A stretch of DNA of 64,000 nucleotides from Microlunatus sagamiharensis (GTDB taxonomy: Bacteria > Actinomycetota > Actinomycetes > Propionibacteriales > Propionibacteriaceae), in contig NZ_LT629799.1 of the NCBI RefSeq assembly GCF_900105785.1, forward strand, positions 248,001 through 312,000, read 5' to 3'. The notes under the pieces are model-generated. The model was not told the DNA's origin and did not search any database. It saw nothing but the letters and a program-made list of their open reading frames with translations. This document shows positions 47,314 to 56,299 of this stretch, one piece after another; within the stretch, counting starts at the first letter, position 1; every line of letters begins with the position of its first letter. The translations under genes were made by a program, and so were the position numbers.

Positions 47314-48207
47314 GTGACGGCGGCAGCGGTGGAGGCGGTGCAGACGGGGCAGACCGACGCGGTCGCGGCCGCGGAGGCGCTCGCCGAACTGCTCGGCGGT
47401 CGCACCTGGACGGTCCTGTCGGGCGCCGGGATGAGCACCGACAGCGGCATCCCCGACTACCGCGGACCGACGTCGGTCCGCGCCACGCCGATGCTCTACG
47501 CGGAGTTCGTCCGCTCGGTCGACAACCGCCGGCGCTACTGGGCGCGGTCGTACCAGGGCTGGTCGCGGATGGGCCACGCCGAGCCGAACGCCGGCCACCG
47601 CGCCCTCGTCGACCTGGAGCCGAGCGGCCTGATCGGCGTCGTGACGCAGAACGTCGACGGCCTCCACCAGCAGGCCGGCAGCTCGCCGGTGATCCCGCTG
47701 CACGGGTCGATCGCCGACGTCGTGTGCCTGGGTTGTGGTCGCGTCACCGGTCGTCGGCAGCTGCAGGACCGGCTCGCCGTCCTCAACCCCGACGTCGGCG
47801 CCCCGCGCGTCCTCGAGCACGCCGAGCTGCGGCCGGACGGCGACGCAGTGGTCGACGAGTGGGGCGACTTCGTCCTCGCCGACTGCCTCGCCTGCGGCGG
47901 TGTGCTCAAGCCCGACGTCGTGTTCTTCGGCGAGACGGTCCCGCGCGACCGTGTCGACCAGGCGTACGCGCTGGTCGACGGCGCCGACGTCCTGGTCGTC
48001 CTGGGCTCGTCGCTGACCGTGATGTCCGGGCTGCGGTTCGTGCGCCACAACGTCAAGCACGAGCGCGACGTCGTGATCGTCAACCGCGGCACGACCCGCG
48101 GCGACGACCTCGCCACCCTCAAGCTCGACGTCGGCTGCGCCGAGACCCTGCGGGCGCTGCTCGACCTGCACAGGTCCTCAGGCGGCATGGTCCGCAACTC
48201 GCGCTGA
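47314..48207 (+). CDS. Sir2-family NAD-dependent protein deacylase
   Basis: A 297-residue sirtuin. The NAD pocket is GAGMSTDSGIPDYRG, followed by TQNVDGLHQQAG. The catalytic His lies in IPLHGSI. Zinc cysteines occur as CLGCG and, after an unusually long insert (about 65 residues), CLACGG. KPDVVFFGE and the NAD-binding LGSSLTV close the fold. It would remove acyl groups from lysines of metabolic enzymes, though the long insert gives a class II-like shape. GTG 47314 agrees with the TACTCT hexamer. Confidence 0.92.
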   Translation: MTAAAVEAVQTGQTDAVAAAEALAELLGGRTWTVLSGAGMSTDSGIPDYRGPTSVRATPMLYAEFVRSVDNRRRYWARSYQGWSRMGHAEPNAGHRALVDLEPSGLIGVVTQNVDGLHQQAGSSPVIPLHGSIADVVCLGCGRVTGRRQLQDRLAVLNPDVGAPRVLEHAELRPDGDAVVDEWGDFVLADCLACGGVLKPDVVFFGETVPRDRVDQAYALVDGADVLVVLGSSLTVMSGLRFVRHNVKHERDVVIVNRGTTRGDDLATLKLDVGCAETLRALLDLHRSSGGMVRNSR

Positions 48208-48220
48208 CATGACCGTCGCC

Positions 48221-48356
48221 GGTCGGCGCGCCGCCGTCTGGACGACGGAGCGCTGACGCCGCCGCTCGCGTGCGGCAGCCGCACATCTGCTCGACGTCAG
48301 AGCGGAGGAGGAAGACGGCGGACCAGAGCGCCGACCGCGTCGGAGCGGAGCGGAGA
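48221..48356. repeat. Nested palindromic repeat with GAGCGGAGCG tail, copy 2
   Basis: Nested perfect arms are GGTCGGCGC (48221-48229 with 48328-48336), CGCCGTCT (48232-48239 with 48313-48320) and CTGACG (48253-48258 with 48295-48300). A tail related to the 903-925 element follows. The left half shares TGGACGA, CGGAGCG and TGACG in order with 58168-58281, so the two are copies of one family. The tail ends 12 bases from the stop of the minus-strand gene at 48369. Confidence 0.75.
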
Positions 48357-48368
48357 CAGACGACGCGC

Positions 48369-49175
48369 TCAGTCGCCGAAGAAGTCGCCGATGCCGTCGA
48401 ACATGCTGCCGATGCCGTCACCGATGGACTCGAACCCGTCGCCGATGCCCTCGCCCAGGCCGCCGAGCCCGGCGCCGATGCCACCGAACATGTTGCCGCC
48501 GCCGAAGAGCATGCTGCCGATCAGCATCCCGGAGAGCATGTCGCTGCCGCTCCAGCGGCCGTAGTAGCCCTGGGCCCAGGGCTGGTAGCCGGGGCCGCCC
48601 TCCCAGTAGGGCACGCGCTGCGCGCCGACCTGGACGGTGCGGATGTACGGGTCGGCGCCGGCCAGGACGCGCTCGGCGTCGGCGGGGCAGGCGGGCACGG
48701 AGCGGCTCGCGCCGCCCGGGGGCGCCCAGTCGACGTTCTGCGACGAGGGGCCGTGCGCGGGGTTGAAGAAGCACGGCGGCCGCTTCTGCGGGAGCTTCGT
48801 GCCGTTGACGCGGGCCTTGACGCAGGCCACGGCGTAGCGACCGTCCTCGAGGATCTCGGTGACGTGGCGGATCTCGTCGGGCTTGGTGACCGCGTCGAGG
48901 GAGCTCTTGGCGTCCTCGTACGCGTCGAGCGCGCGCTGGTAGTCCTGCTGCATCGCCTCGTCGAGCGGGTGCCCGGCGACGTCGACGTCGAGCCGCTGGA
49001 GCTCCTCGCCGAACTTGGTCACGTCCTCGTCGGCGGCTCGCCGGGACGTGGAGAGCTGGCTCTCCAGCGCCGCCTGCTCGGCCTGCTGGCGCTGCGCCAC
49101 CGCGTGCCGACGGTAGAGCCCCACGCCCCCGAAGACGACTGCCAGCACGAGCAGCAGCACGAGAAACTCACCCAT
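48369..49175 (-). CDS. Membrane-anchored protein with glycine-rich C-terminus, unknown
   Basis: A 268-residue protein. An N-terminal helix (FLVLLLVLAVVFGGVGLY) is followed by a coiled-coil-like region of about 75 residues and a middle part with four cysteines (VACVKAR, PPCFFNP, VPACPAD). Two hydrophobic Gly/Met patches lead to a tail in which IGDG and GIGD units alternate with Phe and Met. The tail looks amphipathic and could bind membranes or self-assemble. I recognise no family. ATG 49175 has GGGGAG 9 bases upstream. Confidence 0.78.
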   Translation of the reverse strand: MGEFLVLLLVLAVVFGGVGLYRRHAVAQRQQAEQAALESQLSTSRRAADEDVTKFGEELQRLDVDVAGHPLDEAMQQDYQRALDAYEDAKSSLDAVTKPDEIRHVTEILEDGRYAVACVKARVNGTKLPQKRPPCFFNPAHGPSSQNVDWAPPGGASRSVPACPADAERVLAGADPYIRTVQVGAQRVPYWEGGPGYQPWAQGYYGRWSGSDMLSGMLIGSMLFGGGNMFGGIGAGLGGLGEGIGDGFESIGDGIGSMFDGIGDFFGD

Positions 49176-49282
49176 GGGACAAGTCTCCCCATCGGCAGCC
49201 GCAAGACCAGTACGGCGGCTCGTTCTTAGCGACTTATTGCGAGCCGGGTGTCACGCTCCGGTGAAGCGCAGGAACGCGACGT

Positions 49283-51070
49283 TCAGGCGTCGACGATCTC
49301 GCAGAGCACGGACCCCGACGTCACGGTCGCGCCCAGCTCGGCGGCCAGCCCGGACACGGTGCCGGCGCGGTGCGCGGTCAGCGGCTGCTCCATCTTCATC
49401 GCCTCGAGCACGACGACCAGGTCGCCCGCCTCGACGTGGTCGCCGTCGTTCACCGCGACCTTGACGATCGTGCCCTGCATCGGTGAGGTGAGCGCGTTCC
49501 CGCTGGGGGCGGTCGCCGCCCCGGCCGCCTTGCGGCGGGCCGGCTTGGTCTTGGTGGTCCCGTTGGCCACGGCTCGCCCGGCCCCGAGCCCGGCGGGCAG
49601 CACGACCTCGAGGCGACGGCCGCCGACCTCGACGACGACGCGCTCGCGCTCGGCCTCCTCGCCCGCCTCGGCCCCGGTGCCGTGCCACGGCTGGATCTGG
49701 TTGTCGAACTCGGTCTCGATCCAGCGCGTGTGCACGCCGAACCGACCGTCCGCCGCGGTGAAGGCCGGGTCGTCGAGGACGACGCGGTCGAAGGGCACCA
49801 CCGTCGGCATGCCGTCGATGACGAGCTCGGCGAGCGCGCGGCGGGAGCGAGCCAGGGCCTGCTCGCGGTCGGCGCCCGTGACGATGATCTTGGCGACGAG
49901 GGAGTCGAAGCTGCCCGGCACGGTCATGCCGGCGCGGTAGCCCTCGTCGACCCGGACGCCCGGGCCGCTCGGCGGCTGCCAGGCCGTGAGGGTGCCGGGC
50001 GCGGGCAGGAAGCCGCGGCCCGGGTCCTCGGCGTTGATCCGGAACTCGATCGAGTGGCCCTTGGTCACGGGGTCGCCGTAGCCGAGCTCCTCGCCGTCGG
50101 CGACGCGGAACATCTCGCGCACGAGGTCGAGGCCGGTGACCTCCTCGGAGACCGGGTGCTCGACCTGGAGCCGGGTGTTGACCTCGAGGAAGGAGATGGT
50201 CCCGTCCTGGCCCACGAGGAACTCGCAGGTCCCGGCGCCGACGTAGCCGGCCTCGCGCAGGATCGCCTTGGACGAGGTGTAGAGCCGGTCGAGCTGCTCC
50301 TCGCTCAGGTACGGCGCTGGCGCCTCCTCGACGAGCTTCTGGTGGCGGCGCTGGAGCGAGCAGTCGCGGGTGGAGACGACCACGACGTTGCCATGGGTGT
50401 CGGCCAGGCACTGGGTCTCGACGTGGCGCGGGCGGTCGAGGTAGCGCTCGACGAAGCACTCGCCGCGGCCGAAGGCCCCGACGGCCTCGCGGACGGCCGA
50501 CTCGTACAGCTCGGGGATCTCCTCGAGGGTGCGCGCGACCTTGAGGCCGCGACCGCCGCCGCCGAACGCCGCCTTGATCGCGACCGGCAGCCCGAACTCG
50601 CGGGCGAAGGCGACGACCTCGTCGGCGTCCTGCACAGGGTCGGCCGTGCCGGGGACGAGGGGGGCGCCGACCTTCTGCGCGATGTGGCGGGCCTGGACCT
50701 TGTCGCCGAGCGCGGTGATCGCGGCGGGCGGCGGACCGATCCAGGTCAGGCCGGCCTCGGCGACCGCGGTCGCGAAGTCCGCGTTCTCGGCCAGGAAGCC
50801 GTAGCCCGGGTGGACCGCGTCGGCGCCCGAGCGCGCCGCGACGTCGAGGATCTTGGCCACGTCGAGGTAGGTCTGGGCCGGGGTCGCGCCGCCGAGCGCG
50901 TACGCCTCGTCGGCCAGGGTGACGAAGAGGCCGTCGGCGTCGGGGTCGGCGTAGACGGCGACGCTGGCCAGGCCGGCGTCGGCCGCGGCCCGGATCACGC
51001 GGACCGCGATCTCGCCGCGGTTGGCCACGAGGACCTTGGTGATGCGTCCGGACCGGCTCGCCTGTGGCAC
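49283..51070 (-). CDS. Acyl-CoA carboxylase alpha subunit (biotin carboxylase + BCCP)
   Basis: A 595-residue biotin-dependent carboxylase subunit. The biotin carboxylase part runs from [18 protein letters not shown] through the ATP-grasp glycine loop ([12 protein letters not shown]) to [14 protein letters not shown] linker rich in Ala, Arg and Lys leads to the biotinyl domain, where Lys559 in EAMKMEQ is the biotin site. The subunit carries CO2 for acetyl- or propionyl-CoA carboxylation and needs a carboxyltransferase beta subunit, which is not in the window. The layout matches mycobacterial AccA3. GAGGA is 8 bases before GTG 51070. Confidence 0.94.
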   Translation of the reverse strand: MPQASRSGRITKVLVANRGEIAVRVIRAAADAGLASVAVYADPDADGLFVTLADEAYALGGATPAQTYLDVAKILDVAARSGADAVHPGYGFLAENADFATAVAEAGLTWIGPPPAAITALGDKVQARHIAQKVGAPLVPGTADPVQDADEVVAFAREFGLPVAIKAAFGGGGRGLKVARTLEEIPELYESAVREAVGAFGRGECFVERYLDRPRHVETQCLADTHGNVVVVSTRDCSLQRRHQKLVEEAPAPYLSEEQLDRLYTSSKAILREAGYVGAGTCEFLVGQDGTISFLEVNTRLQVEHPVSEEVTGLDLVREMFRVADGEELGYGDPVTKGHSIEFRINAEDPGRGFLPAPGTLTAWQPPSGPGVRVDEGYRAGMTVPGSFDSLVAKIIVTGADREQALARSRRALAELVIDGMPTVVPFDRVVLDDPAFTAADGRFGVHTRWIETEFDNQIQPWHGTGAEAGEEAERERVVVEVGGRRLEVVLPAGLGAGRAVANGTTKTKPARRKAAGAATAPSGNALTSPMQGTIVKVAVNDGDHVEAGDLVVVLEAMKMEQPLTAHRAGTVSGLAAELGATVTSGSVLCEIVDA

Positions 51071-51179
51071 GTGGCTCTTCCTCCCGCGGTGGCGCCCTCG
51101 GCTCCCGCGTCGCAGGAGTCTAGTGGTGGAGGGCGTACGCGGACGGCCCCGGCCCGCCGGGCTGTGCGACGCTGGACGC

Positions 51180-51752
51180 GTGGCCGAGAACGCGCTGACG
51201 GAGCCGCCCGGGGACGACAAGGACTGGACCTGGGTCCTGCTGCGACGCTGCGAGCAGTGCGGGGCCGAGGTCGGCACCGTCGCCCGCGACGCGCTCGGCG
51301 AGCGCTACTTCGTCGCCGCCGAGGAGTGGGTGCGCATCCTCGAGGAGAACCCGGCCGTCGAGCAGCGCCCCGCGCCGGACCGGTGGTCGCCGCTGGAGTA
51401 CGGCGCGCACGTCCGCGACGTGCTCGCGATGACCAGCGAGCGGCTCGACCTGCTGCTCACCCAGCAGGACCCGGTCTTCGCGGACTGGGACCAGGACGAG
51501 GCGGCGCGCACCGGCCGCTACGCCGAGCAGGACCCCGAGCAGGTGGCCGACGACCTCGAGGCCGCCGCGCAGCGGCTCGTCAGCGAGATCGCCGAGATCG
51601 AGCCCGCGGCCTGGGCGCGCCGCGGCACCCGGTCGAACGGGTCGGAGTTCAGCGTCGAGACCCTGCTGCAGTACGTGCTCCACGACGTCGTCCACCACCT
51701 CTGGGACGTGACCGGCCAGGAGGACGCGGCGGGTTCGCTGCAGCTGGGCTGA
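51180..51752 (+). CDS. DinB-family protein with N-terminal CxxC
   Basis: A 190-residue four-helix DinB_2 protein. [10 protein letters not shown] element near residue 25 precedes helix 1. The remaining ligand positions are visible as YGAHVRDV and [11 protein letters not shown]. It belongs to a broad family of putative metal- and thiol-dependent enzymes, and the role is unknown. GTG 51180 follows GACGCT by 7 bases, and the bases around it resemble those before the M20 gene at 9519. It is divergent from the carboxylase gene. Confidence 0.82.
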   Translation: MAENALTEPPGDDKDWTWVLLRRCEQCGAEVGTVARDALGERYFVAAEEWVRILEENPAVEQRPAPDRWSPLEYGAHVRDVLAMTSERLDLLLTQQDPVFADWDQDEAARTGRYAEQDPEQVADDLEAAAQRLVSEIAEIEPAAWARRGTRSNGSEFSVETLLQYVLHDVVHHLWDVTGQEDAAGSLQLG

Positions 51753-51780
51753 CCGGGGCCGCTGCCCCGGGGCGTACGGC

Positions 51781-52257
51781 TCAGCGGCCCGCGGCCACGC
51801 GCTCGAAGGTGGCGACGTCGAGCCGCTTCATCGTCAGCATCGCCTGCATGGCCCGGCTCACGACGCCCGGGTCGGGGTCGGCCAGCAGCTCGGTGAGGAT
51901 CCGCGGCACGACCTGCCAGGAGAAGCCGTACTTGTCCTTGCACCAGCCGCAGTCGCTCTCCTGCCCGCCGTCGCCGACGAACGCGTCCCAGTAGCGGTCG
52001 ACCTCGGCCTGGTCGGCGCAGTCGACCTGCAACGAGAAGGCCTCGGAGAAGGTGAACTCCGGGCCACCGTTCAGCGCGCTGAACGGGCGCCCGTCGAGCA
52101 CGAACTCGACCATCAGCGGCGTGCCCTGGCGCTCCGGGTTCTCCGGTCCCCACAGCTGCACGGACGTGATCGACGAGCTCGGGAACAGCGACACCCAGTA
52201 GCGGGCCGCCTCCTCGCCCTGGGTGTCGAACCACAGGCACGGCGTGATCGCGGACAT
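51781..52257 (-). CDS. VOC-superfamily protein (PhnB/3-demethylubiquinone methyltransferase-like)
   Basis: A 158-residue protein of the PhnB-like glyoxalase fold. PCLWFDTQGEEAARYW opens the module, GGPEFTFSEAFSLQVDC lies in the middle, and the conserved CGWCKDKYGFSWQVVP follows. Such proteins are widespread and mostly uncharacterised. GAGGAGG stands just before ATG 52257. An in-frame ATG at 52287 would add ten residues without a ribosome site. Confidence 0.85.
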   Translation of the reverse strand: MSAITPCLWFDTQGEEAARYWVSLFPSSSITSVQLWGPENPERQGTPLMVEFVLDGRPFSALNGGPEFTFSEAFSLQVDCADQAEVDRYWDAFVGDGGQESDCGWCKDKYGFSWQVVPRILTELLADPDPGVVSRAMQAMLTMKRLDVATFERVAAGR

Positions 52258-52337
52258 CGGTCCTCCTCGGTGACGGTTCGCTGTCACGGGGACGGACCAG
52301 GGTCGAGGGCTCCACTCATCGGTCCCCGGAGGACCAC

Positions 52338-52380
52338 GGCGCGGTCCTGCTCAGGTCCTACGCCTGAGCAGGACCGCGCC
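52338..52380. terminator. Strong hairpin (18-bp perfect arms) after dctA
   Basis: GGCGCGGTCCTGCTCAGG at 52338-52355, a 7-base loop, and the exact complement at 52363-52380. It lies 21 bases beyond the dctA stop in the direction of transcription, which makes an intrinsic terminator very likely despite the lack of a T run. Confidence 0.75.
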
Positions 52381-52401
52381 TCGGTCAGAGCGTCGTCCGC
52401 C

Positions 52402-53832
52402 TCAGCGCGCCCCGACCAGCTCCTGGGCCTGCGGGTCGGCGGGCTCGTCGTCCGTGCGCGAGCCGTGGTCGTCGACCAGGTTGGCCTCGTCGAAGGGCAG
52501 CTCCCCGGCGAAGACGCGGCGCGCGCGGTCGGCGTCGAAGCTGTGGGTCCAGCGTCCGACGACCAGCGTGGCGACGGCGTTGCCGGAGAAGTTCGTGACC
52601 GCACGGGCCTCGGACATGAAGCGGTCGATGCCCACGATGAGCCCCACCCCGTCGACGAGGTCGGGACGGTGCGAGGCCAGGCCGCCGGCCAGGGTGGCCA
52701 GGCCCGCGCCGGTCACGCCGGCCGCGCCCTTCGAGGCGATCATCATGAACACGAGCAGCGAGATCTGCTCGCCCGCGCCGAGCGGGCTGCCCTGGGCGCT
52801 CGCGACGAACAGCGACGCCATGGTCAGGTAGATCGCGGTGCCGTCGAGGTTGAACGAGTAGCCCGTCGGGACCACGACGCCCACCGTGGAGCGGGACACC
52901 CCGAGGTGCTCCATCTTGGCGATCAGGCGGGGGAGCGCGGACTCCGAGGAGGACGTGGAGACGATCAGCAGGTACTCCCGGCCGAGGTAGCGCAGCAGCG
53001 AGAAGATGCTGACGCCGGTGACCGCCTTGAGCAGCAGGCCCAGCACGAGGAACACGAACAGCGCGCAGGACAGGTAGAAGGCGATCATGAGGATCGCCAG
53101 GCTCTTGAGGGCGGCGACGCCGGTGCTGCCGACCACGGCGGCGATCGCGCCGAAGGCACCGATCGGGGCCAGCCACATGATCATCGACAGGATGCGGAAC
53201 ACAAGCTTCTGCAGGTGGCCGATGCCACGGAGCACCGGTTCGCCCGCCTTGCCCATGCCCTGCAGCGCGAAGCCGACGAGCAGCGCGACGAGCAGCGTCT
53301 GGAGCACCGTCTCGGTGGTGAACGACGAGAACAGCGTCGTCGGGATGATGTTGAGGATGAACTCGGCGGTGCTGAGCTTCTCCTCCGGCGCCTGCGCGGC
53401 ACCCGCCTGCGCCGCGGCGTCGGTGAGCCGCAGCCCCTCGCCGGGGTGGATGACGTTGCCGACGGCCAGGCCGATGGCCAGCGCGAAGGTCGACATCACG
53501 AGGAAGTACGCGAGCGCGAGCCCGCCGGCCTTGCCGACCTGCGACGCCTTGCGGACCGAACCGATGCCGAGCACGATCGTGCAGAAGATCACCGGCGCGA
53601 TCATCATCTTGATCAGCGCCACGAAGCCGGTGCCGAGCGGCTTCAGCGCCTTGCCGAGGTCGGGTGCGGCGAGCCCGACGAGGATGCCCAGCGCCACGGC
53701 GACGATCACCGCGATGTAGAGCCAGTGGGTGCGGTCGCGCTTCTTGGCCGGGGCCTGGGGCTCGCCGGCGGTCTGCAGCGCGTCACGGGTGTCGGACGGC
53801 GGGCGCGAGGACGGGCCCGAGGGTGCGCTCAT
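52402..53832 (-). CDS. dctA: Dicarboxylate (or amino acid):cation symporter, DctA/GltP family
   Basis: A 476-residue secondary transporter. The hydrophobic core starts WLYIAVIVAVALGILVG, and the family signatures are the serine-rich hairpin STSSSESALP, the PTGYSFNLDGTAIY motif of the substrate site and MIASKGAAGVTGAG. C4-dicarboxylates are the likely substrate because the divergent two-component system is of the CitA/DcuS type; glutamate is an alternative. An extended cytosolic C-terminus ends PADPQAQELVGAR. AGGAG is 7 bases before ATG 53832. A strong hairpin follows the stop. Confidence 0.92.
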   Translation of the reverse strand: MSAPSGPSSRPPSDTRDALQTAGEPQAPAKKRDRTHWLYIAVIVAVALGILVGLAAPDLGKALKPLGTGFVALIKMMIAPVIFCTIVLGIGSVRKASQVGKAGGLALAYFLVMSTFALAIGLAVGNVIHPGEGLRLTDAAAQAGAAQAPEEKLSTAEFILNIIPTTLFSSFTTETVLQTLLVALLVGFALQGMGKAGEPVLRGIGHLQKLVFRILSMIMWLAPIGAFGAIAAVVGSTGVAALKSLAILMIAFYLSCALFVFLVLGLLLKAVTGVSIFSLLRYLGREYLLIVSTSSSESALPRLIAKMEHLGVSRSTVGVVVPTGYSFNLDGTAIYLTMASLFVASAQGSPLGAGEQISLLVFMMIASKGAAGVTGAGLATLAGGLASHRPDLVDGVGLIVGIDRFMSEARAVTNFSGNAVATLVVGRWTHSFDADRARRVFAGELPFDEANLVDDHGSRTDDEPADPQAQELVGAR

Positions 53833-53916
53833 GGGGGTGCTCCTGGTCAGCTCTGACGGGGTGCGCCGGGTGGCGTCGCGTCATCCTGGGGCCGGTCGCC
53901 GAGGACCCGCACGCTT

Positions 53917-53939
53917 GCGTTCGTTGAGTTCACGAGCGC
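53917..53939. promoter_or_regulatory. Possible operator between dctA and its sensor kinase gene
   Basis: GCGTTCGT-TGAGTTC-ACGAGCGC is an 8-base inverted repeat with one G-T position. It is centred in the 172-base divergent region, 85 bases from dctA and 66 from the kinase. A response-regulator site is plausible but unproven. Confidence 0.4.
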
Positions 53940-54004
53940 CGACCGCCGCGCCGCACCGCCCTCGGGCGCCGTCGCCCCGGCACAATGCCGCTCGTGGTCG
54001 TGCC

Positions 54005-55600
54005 ATGAGCCTGCGAGGACGCGTGGCGGCGCAGAGCGTCGCCGTGCAGCTCCTGCTGCTGCAGGTGGTCGTCGTCGCGGCGGTCGTGCTCGTCGGCGGG
54101 GCCCTGGCGCTGGCCGACGCGCGAGGCGACCAGCGGCGCGAGGCGGAGACGGCCACCCTGCTGGTGGCCCACACGGTGGCCACGACGCCCGAGGTGGTCG
54201 ACGCGGTGGCCGCGCCCGACCCGACCGCCGTCCTCCAGCCGTACGCGCTCGCCGTGCAGCAGCAGACCGGGACCGACTTCGTGGTGATCATGACCACGGA
54301 CGGCCGCCGCTGGACCCATCCCGACCCGACGCAGATCGGGCTCACCTTCCGCGGCACGATCGCGGGTGCCCAGCAGGGGCGCGACGTCACCGAGGAGTAC
54401 GTCGGCACACTCGGCCCCTCGGTGCGCTCGGTCGTCCCCGTGCGCTCCGGCGGGCGGGTGGTCGCCCTCGTCGGCGTCGGCATCACCACCGACCGCCTGA
54501 GCCGGTCCTTCTGGCCCAACCTCGTGCCCATCGGGCTGGCCGCACTCGCCGTGCTCGCGGTGGGCACGGCCGGCGCCGGGCTCGTCAGCCGCCGGGTCCG
54601 TCGCCAGACCGGCGGGCTCCCGGAGCGGGACCTGAGCCGGATGCTCGACTACCACGACGCGGTCCTGCACTCCGTGCGCGAGGGGATCGTGCTGGTCGGG
54701 CTGGACCACCGCGTCCGGCTGGTCAACGACGAGGCCCGGCGGCTGCTGGGCGCGGACCCGCCGGTGGGGGAGCCCGTGGGCCCGGAGCTGCCCCAGGCCC
54801 TCGCAGCGACGATGGCGTCGCCGCGCGACGTGCGCGACGAGTGGCACCTGGTCGGCGACCGCATCCTCGTGGTCAACCACACGACCGCACGCTGGCGCGG
54901 TCGTGCGCTCGGGACCGTCACGACGCTGCGCGACCGCACCGAGCTGCAGGCCGCCACGCGCGAGCTCGACTCCGTACGCAGCCTCGCCGACGCCCTGCAC
55001 GCCCAGGTGCACGAGTCGGGCAACCGGATGCACACGGTCGTCTCGCTGATGGAGCTCGGCCGCACCGACGAGGCGATCGGCTTCGCCACCGGCGAGCTGG
55101 ACCGCGGCGGGCGCCTCGACGCCCAGATCCTCGAGCACGTGGGCGACCCGGTCGTGGCCGCGCTGCTGCTCGGGCTCACGGCCAAGGCGAGCGAGCGCGG
55201 GGTGACGCTCCGGCTCGCGCCCGCCTCCAGCGTCGGCGCGCACGAGCTCGACGACCACGACCTGCTGACGCTGGTCGGCAACCTCGTCGACAACGCGGTC
55301 GACGCCGCCGCGACCCGCGGGCCGGAGGGTCGTACGCCGGAGGTCACGGTGGACCTGACGACGGCGGGCCGGGCCCTGCGGCTGGTCGTCGAGGACAGCG
55401 GTCCGGGTGTCGCCCCGGCCGACCGCGAGCGGATCGTGCGGCGCGGGTGGTCGACCAAGTCGACCGACTCCGTGGCCGGGCGCGGGCTCGGCCTGGCGCT
55501 CGTGCTCCAGACGGTGCGCCGCCTCGGCGGGACGCTCGACATCGACGCGAGCGCGCTGGGCGGGGCGCGGTTCACGGTGAGCGTCGGAGGTGGGCGGTGA
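54005..55600 (+). CDS. CitA/DcuS-type sensor histidine kinase
   Basis: A 531-residue membrane kinase. Helix 1 (residues about 15-38) and helix 2 (about 175-195) flank an exterior PASp-like sensor of about 135 residues (TGTDFVVIMTTDGRRWTHPDP), the fold that binds citrate, malate or fumarate in this family. A cytosolic PAS domain (DAVLHSVREGIVLVGLD) follows. Phospho-acceptor His336 lies in QVHESGNRMHTVVSLM, and the ATPase domain has NLVDNAVDAA and GRGLGLALV. It is divergent from the dicarboxylate transporter gene and overlaps its regulator by 4 bases, so C4-dicarboxylate sensing is the likely role. Confidence 0.93.
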   Translation: MSLRGRVAAQSVAVQLLLLQVVVVAAVVLVGGALALADARGDQRREAETATLLVAHTVATTPEVVDAVAAPDPTAVLQPYALAVQQQTGTDFVVIMTTDGRRWTHPDPTQIGLTFRGTIAGAQQGRDVTEEYVGTLGPSVRSVVPVRSGGRVVALVGVGITTDRLSRSFWPNLVPIGLAALAVLAVGTAGAGLVSRRVRRQTGGLPERDLSRMLDYHDAVLHSVREGIVLVGLDHRVRLVNDEARRLLGADPPVGEPVGPELPQALAATMASPRDVRDEWHLVGDRILVVNHTTARWRGRALGTVTTLRDRTELQAATRELDSVRSLADALHAQVHESGNRMHTVVSLMELGRTDEAIGFATGELDRGGRLDAQILEHVGDPVVAALLLGLTAKASERGVTLRLAPASSVGAHELDDHDLLTLVGNLVDNAVDAAATRGPEGRTPEVTVDLTTAGRALRLVVEDSGPGVAPADRERIVRRGWSTKSTDSVAGRGLGLALVLQTVRRLGGTLDIDASALGGARFTVSVGGGR

Positions 55601-56271
55601 CCTACCGCGCCGTCGTCGTCGAGGACGAGGAGACCGCCGGGGCCGCCCACGCCGCGTACCTGACCCGTCTCGGGTTCGACGTGGTCGGGATCGCCCGCTC
55701 GGGGCGCGACGCCGTACGCCTGCTGGCTCAGCACCCTGACGTCGACCTCGTCCTGCTCGACTTCAGGCTGCCCGACACCCACGGGCTCCAGCTGCTCGCC
55801 CACCTCCGGGTCGCCGGCGTCGACGCGGACGTGATCGCCGTGACCTCCGTCCGCGAGGTCGAGGCGGTGCGCCAGGCGGTCGCGCAGGGCGTGGTCGCGT
55901 ACCTGATCAAGCCCTTCAGCTTCGCCGCGTTCAAGGCCAGGATCGAGCAGTACGTCGCCTACCGCGACCAGCTCGACGCCCAGCCGGCGTCGGTCGCGCA
56001 GTCCGACGTCGACGCGGTGCTACGGACGCTCCGCCCGCACCGCAGCGCGGAGTCGCTGCCCAAGGGCCTGACCGCGGAGACGGTGGCCCTGGTCGTGCGC
56101 GCGGTGCAGGACGCCGGGCCGCTCTCGGCCGGGGAGGCGGCCGAACGGGTCGGCACCTCGCGCGTCACGGCCCGCCGCTACCTCGAGCACCTCGTCGACA
56201 CCGGCGTGGTGGAGCGGCGCACGCGGCACGGCGGGTCGGGCCGTCCCGAGATCGAGTACGGCTGGCGCTGA
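55597..56271 (+). CDS. CitB/DcuR-type response regulator
   Basis: A 224-residue regulator. The receiver has the acidic VVEDEET, phospho-acceptor Asp55 in LVLLDFRLPD, and Lys in YLIKPFSF. A linker precedes a helix-turn-helix (AGEAAERVGTSRVTARRYLEHLVDTG) of the IclR/CitT-like winged type, ending GRPEIEYGWR. GTG 55597 overlaps the kinase stop (GTGA). It probably activates the divergent dctA when dicarboxylates are sensed. Confidence 0.93.
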   Translation: MTYRAVVVEDEETAGAAHAAYLTRLGFDVVGIARSGRDAVRLLAQHPDVDLVLLDFRLPDTHGLQLLAHLRVAGVDADVIAVTSVREVEAVRQAVAQGVVAYLIKPFSFAAFKARIEQYVAYRDQLDAQPASVAQSDVDAVLRTLRPHRSAESLPKGLTAETVALVVRAVQDAGPLSAGEAAERVGTSRVTARRYLEHLVDTGVVERRTRHGGSGRPEIEYGWR

Positions 56272-56299
56272 GCTTCGCCGAGGTGATGAGGTGGTCGCC

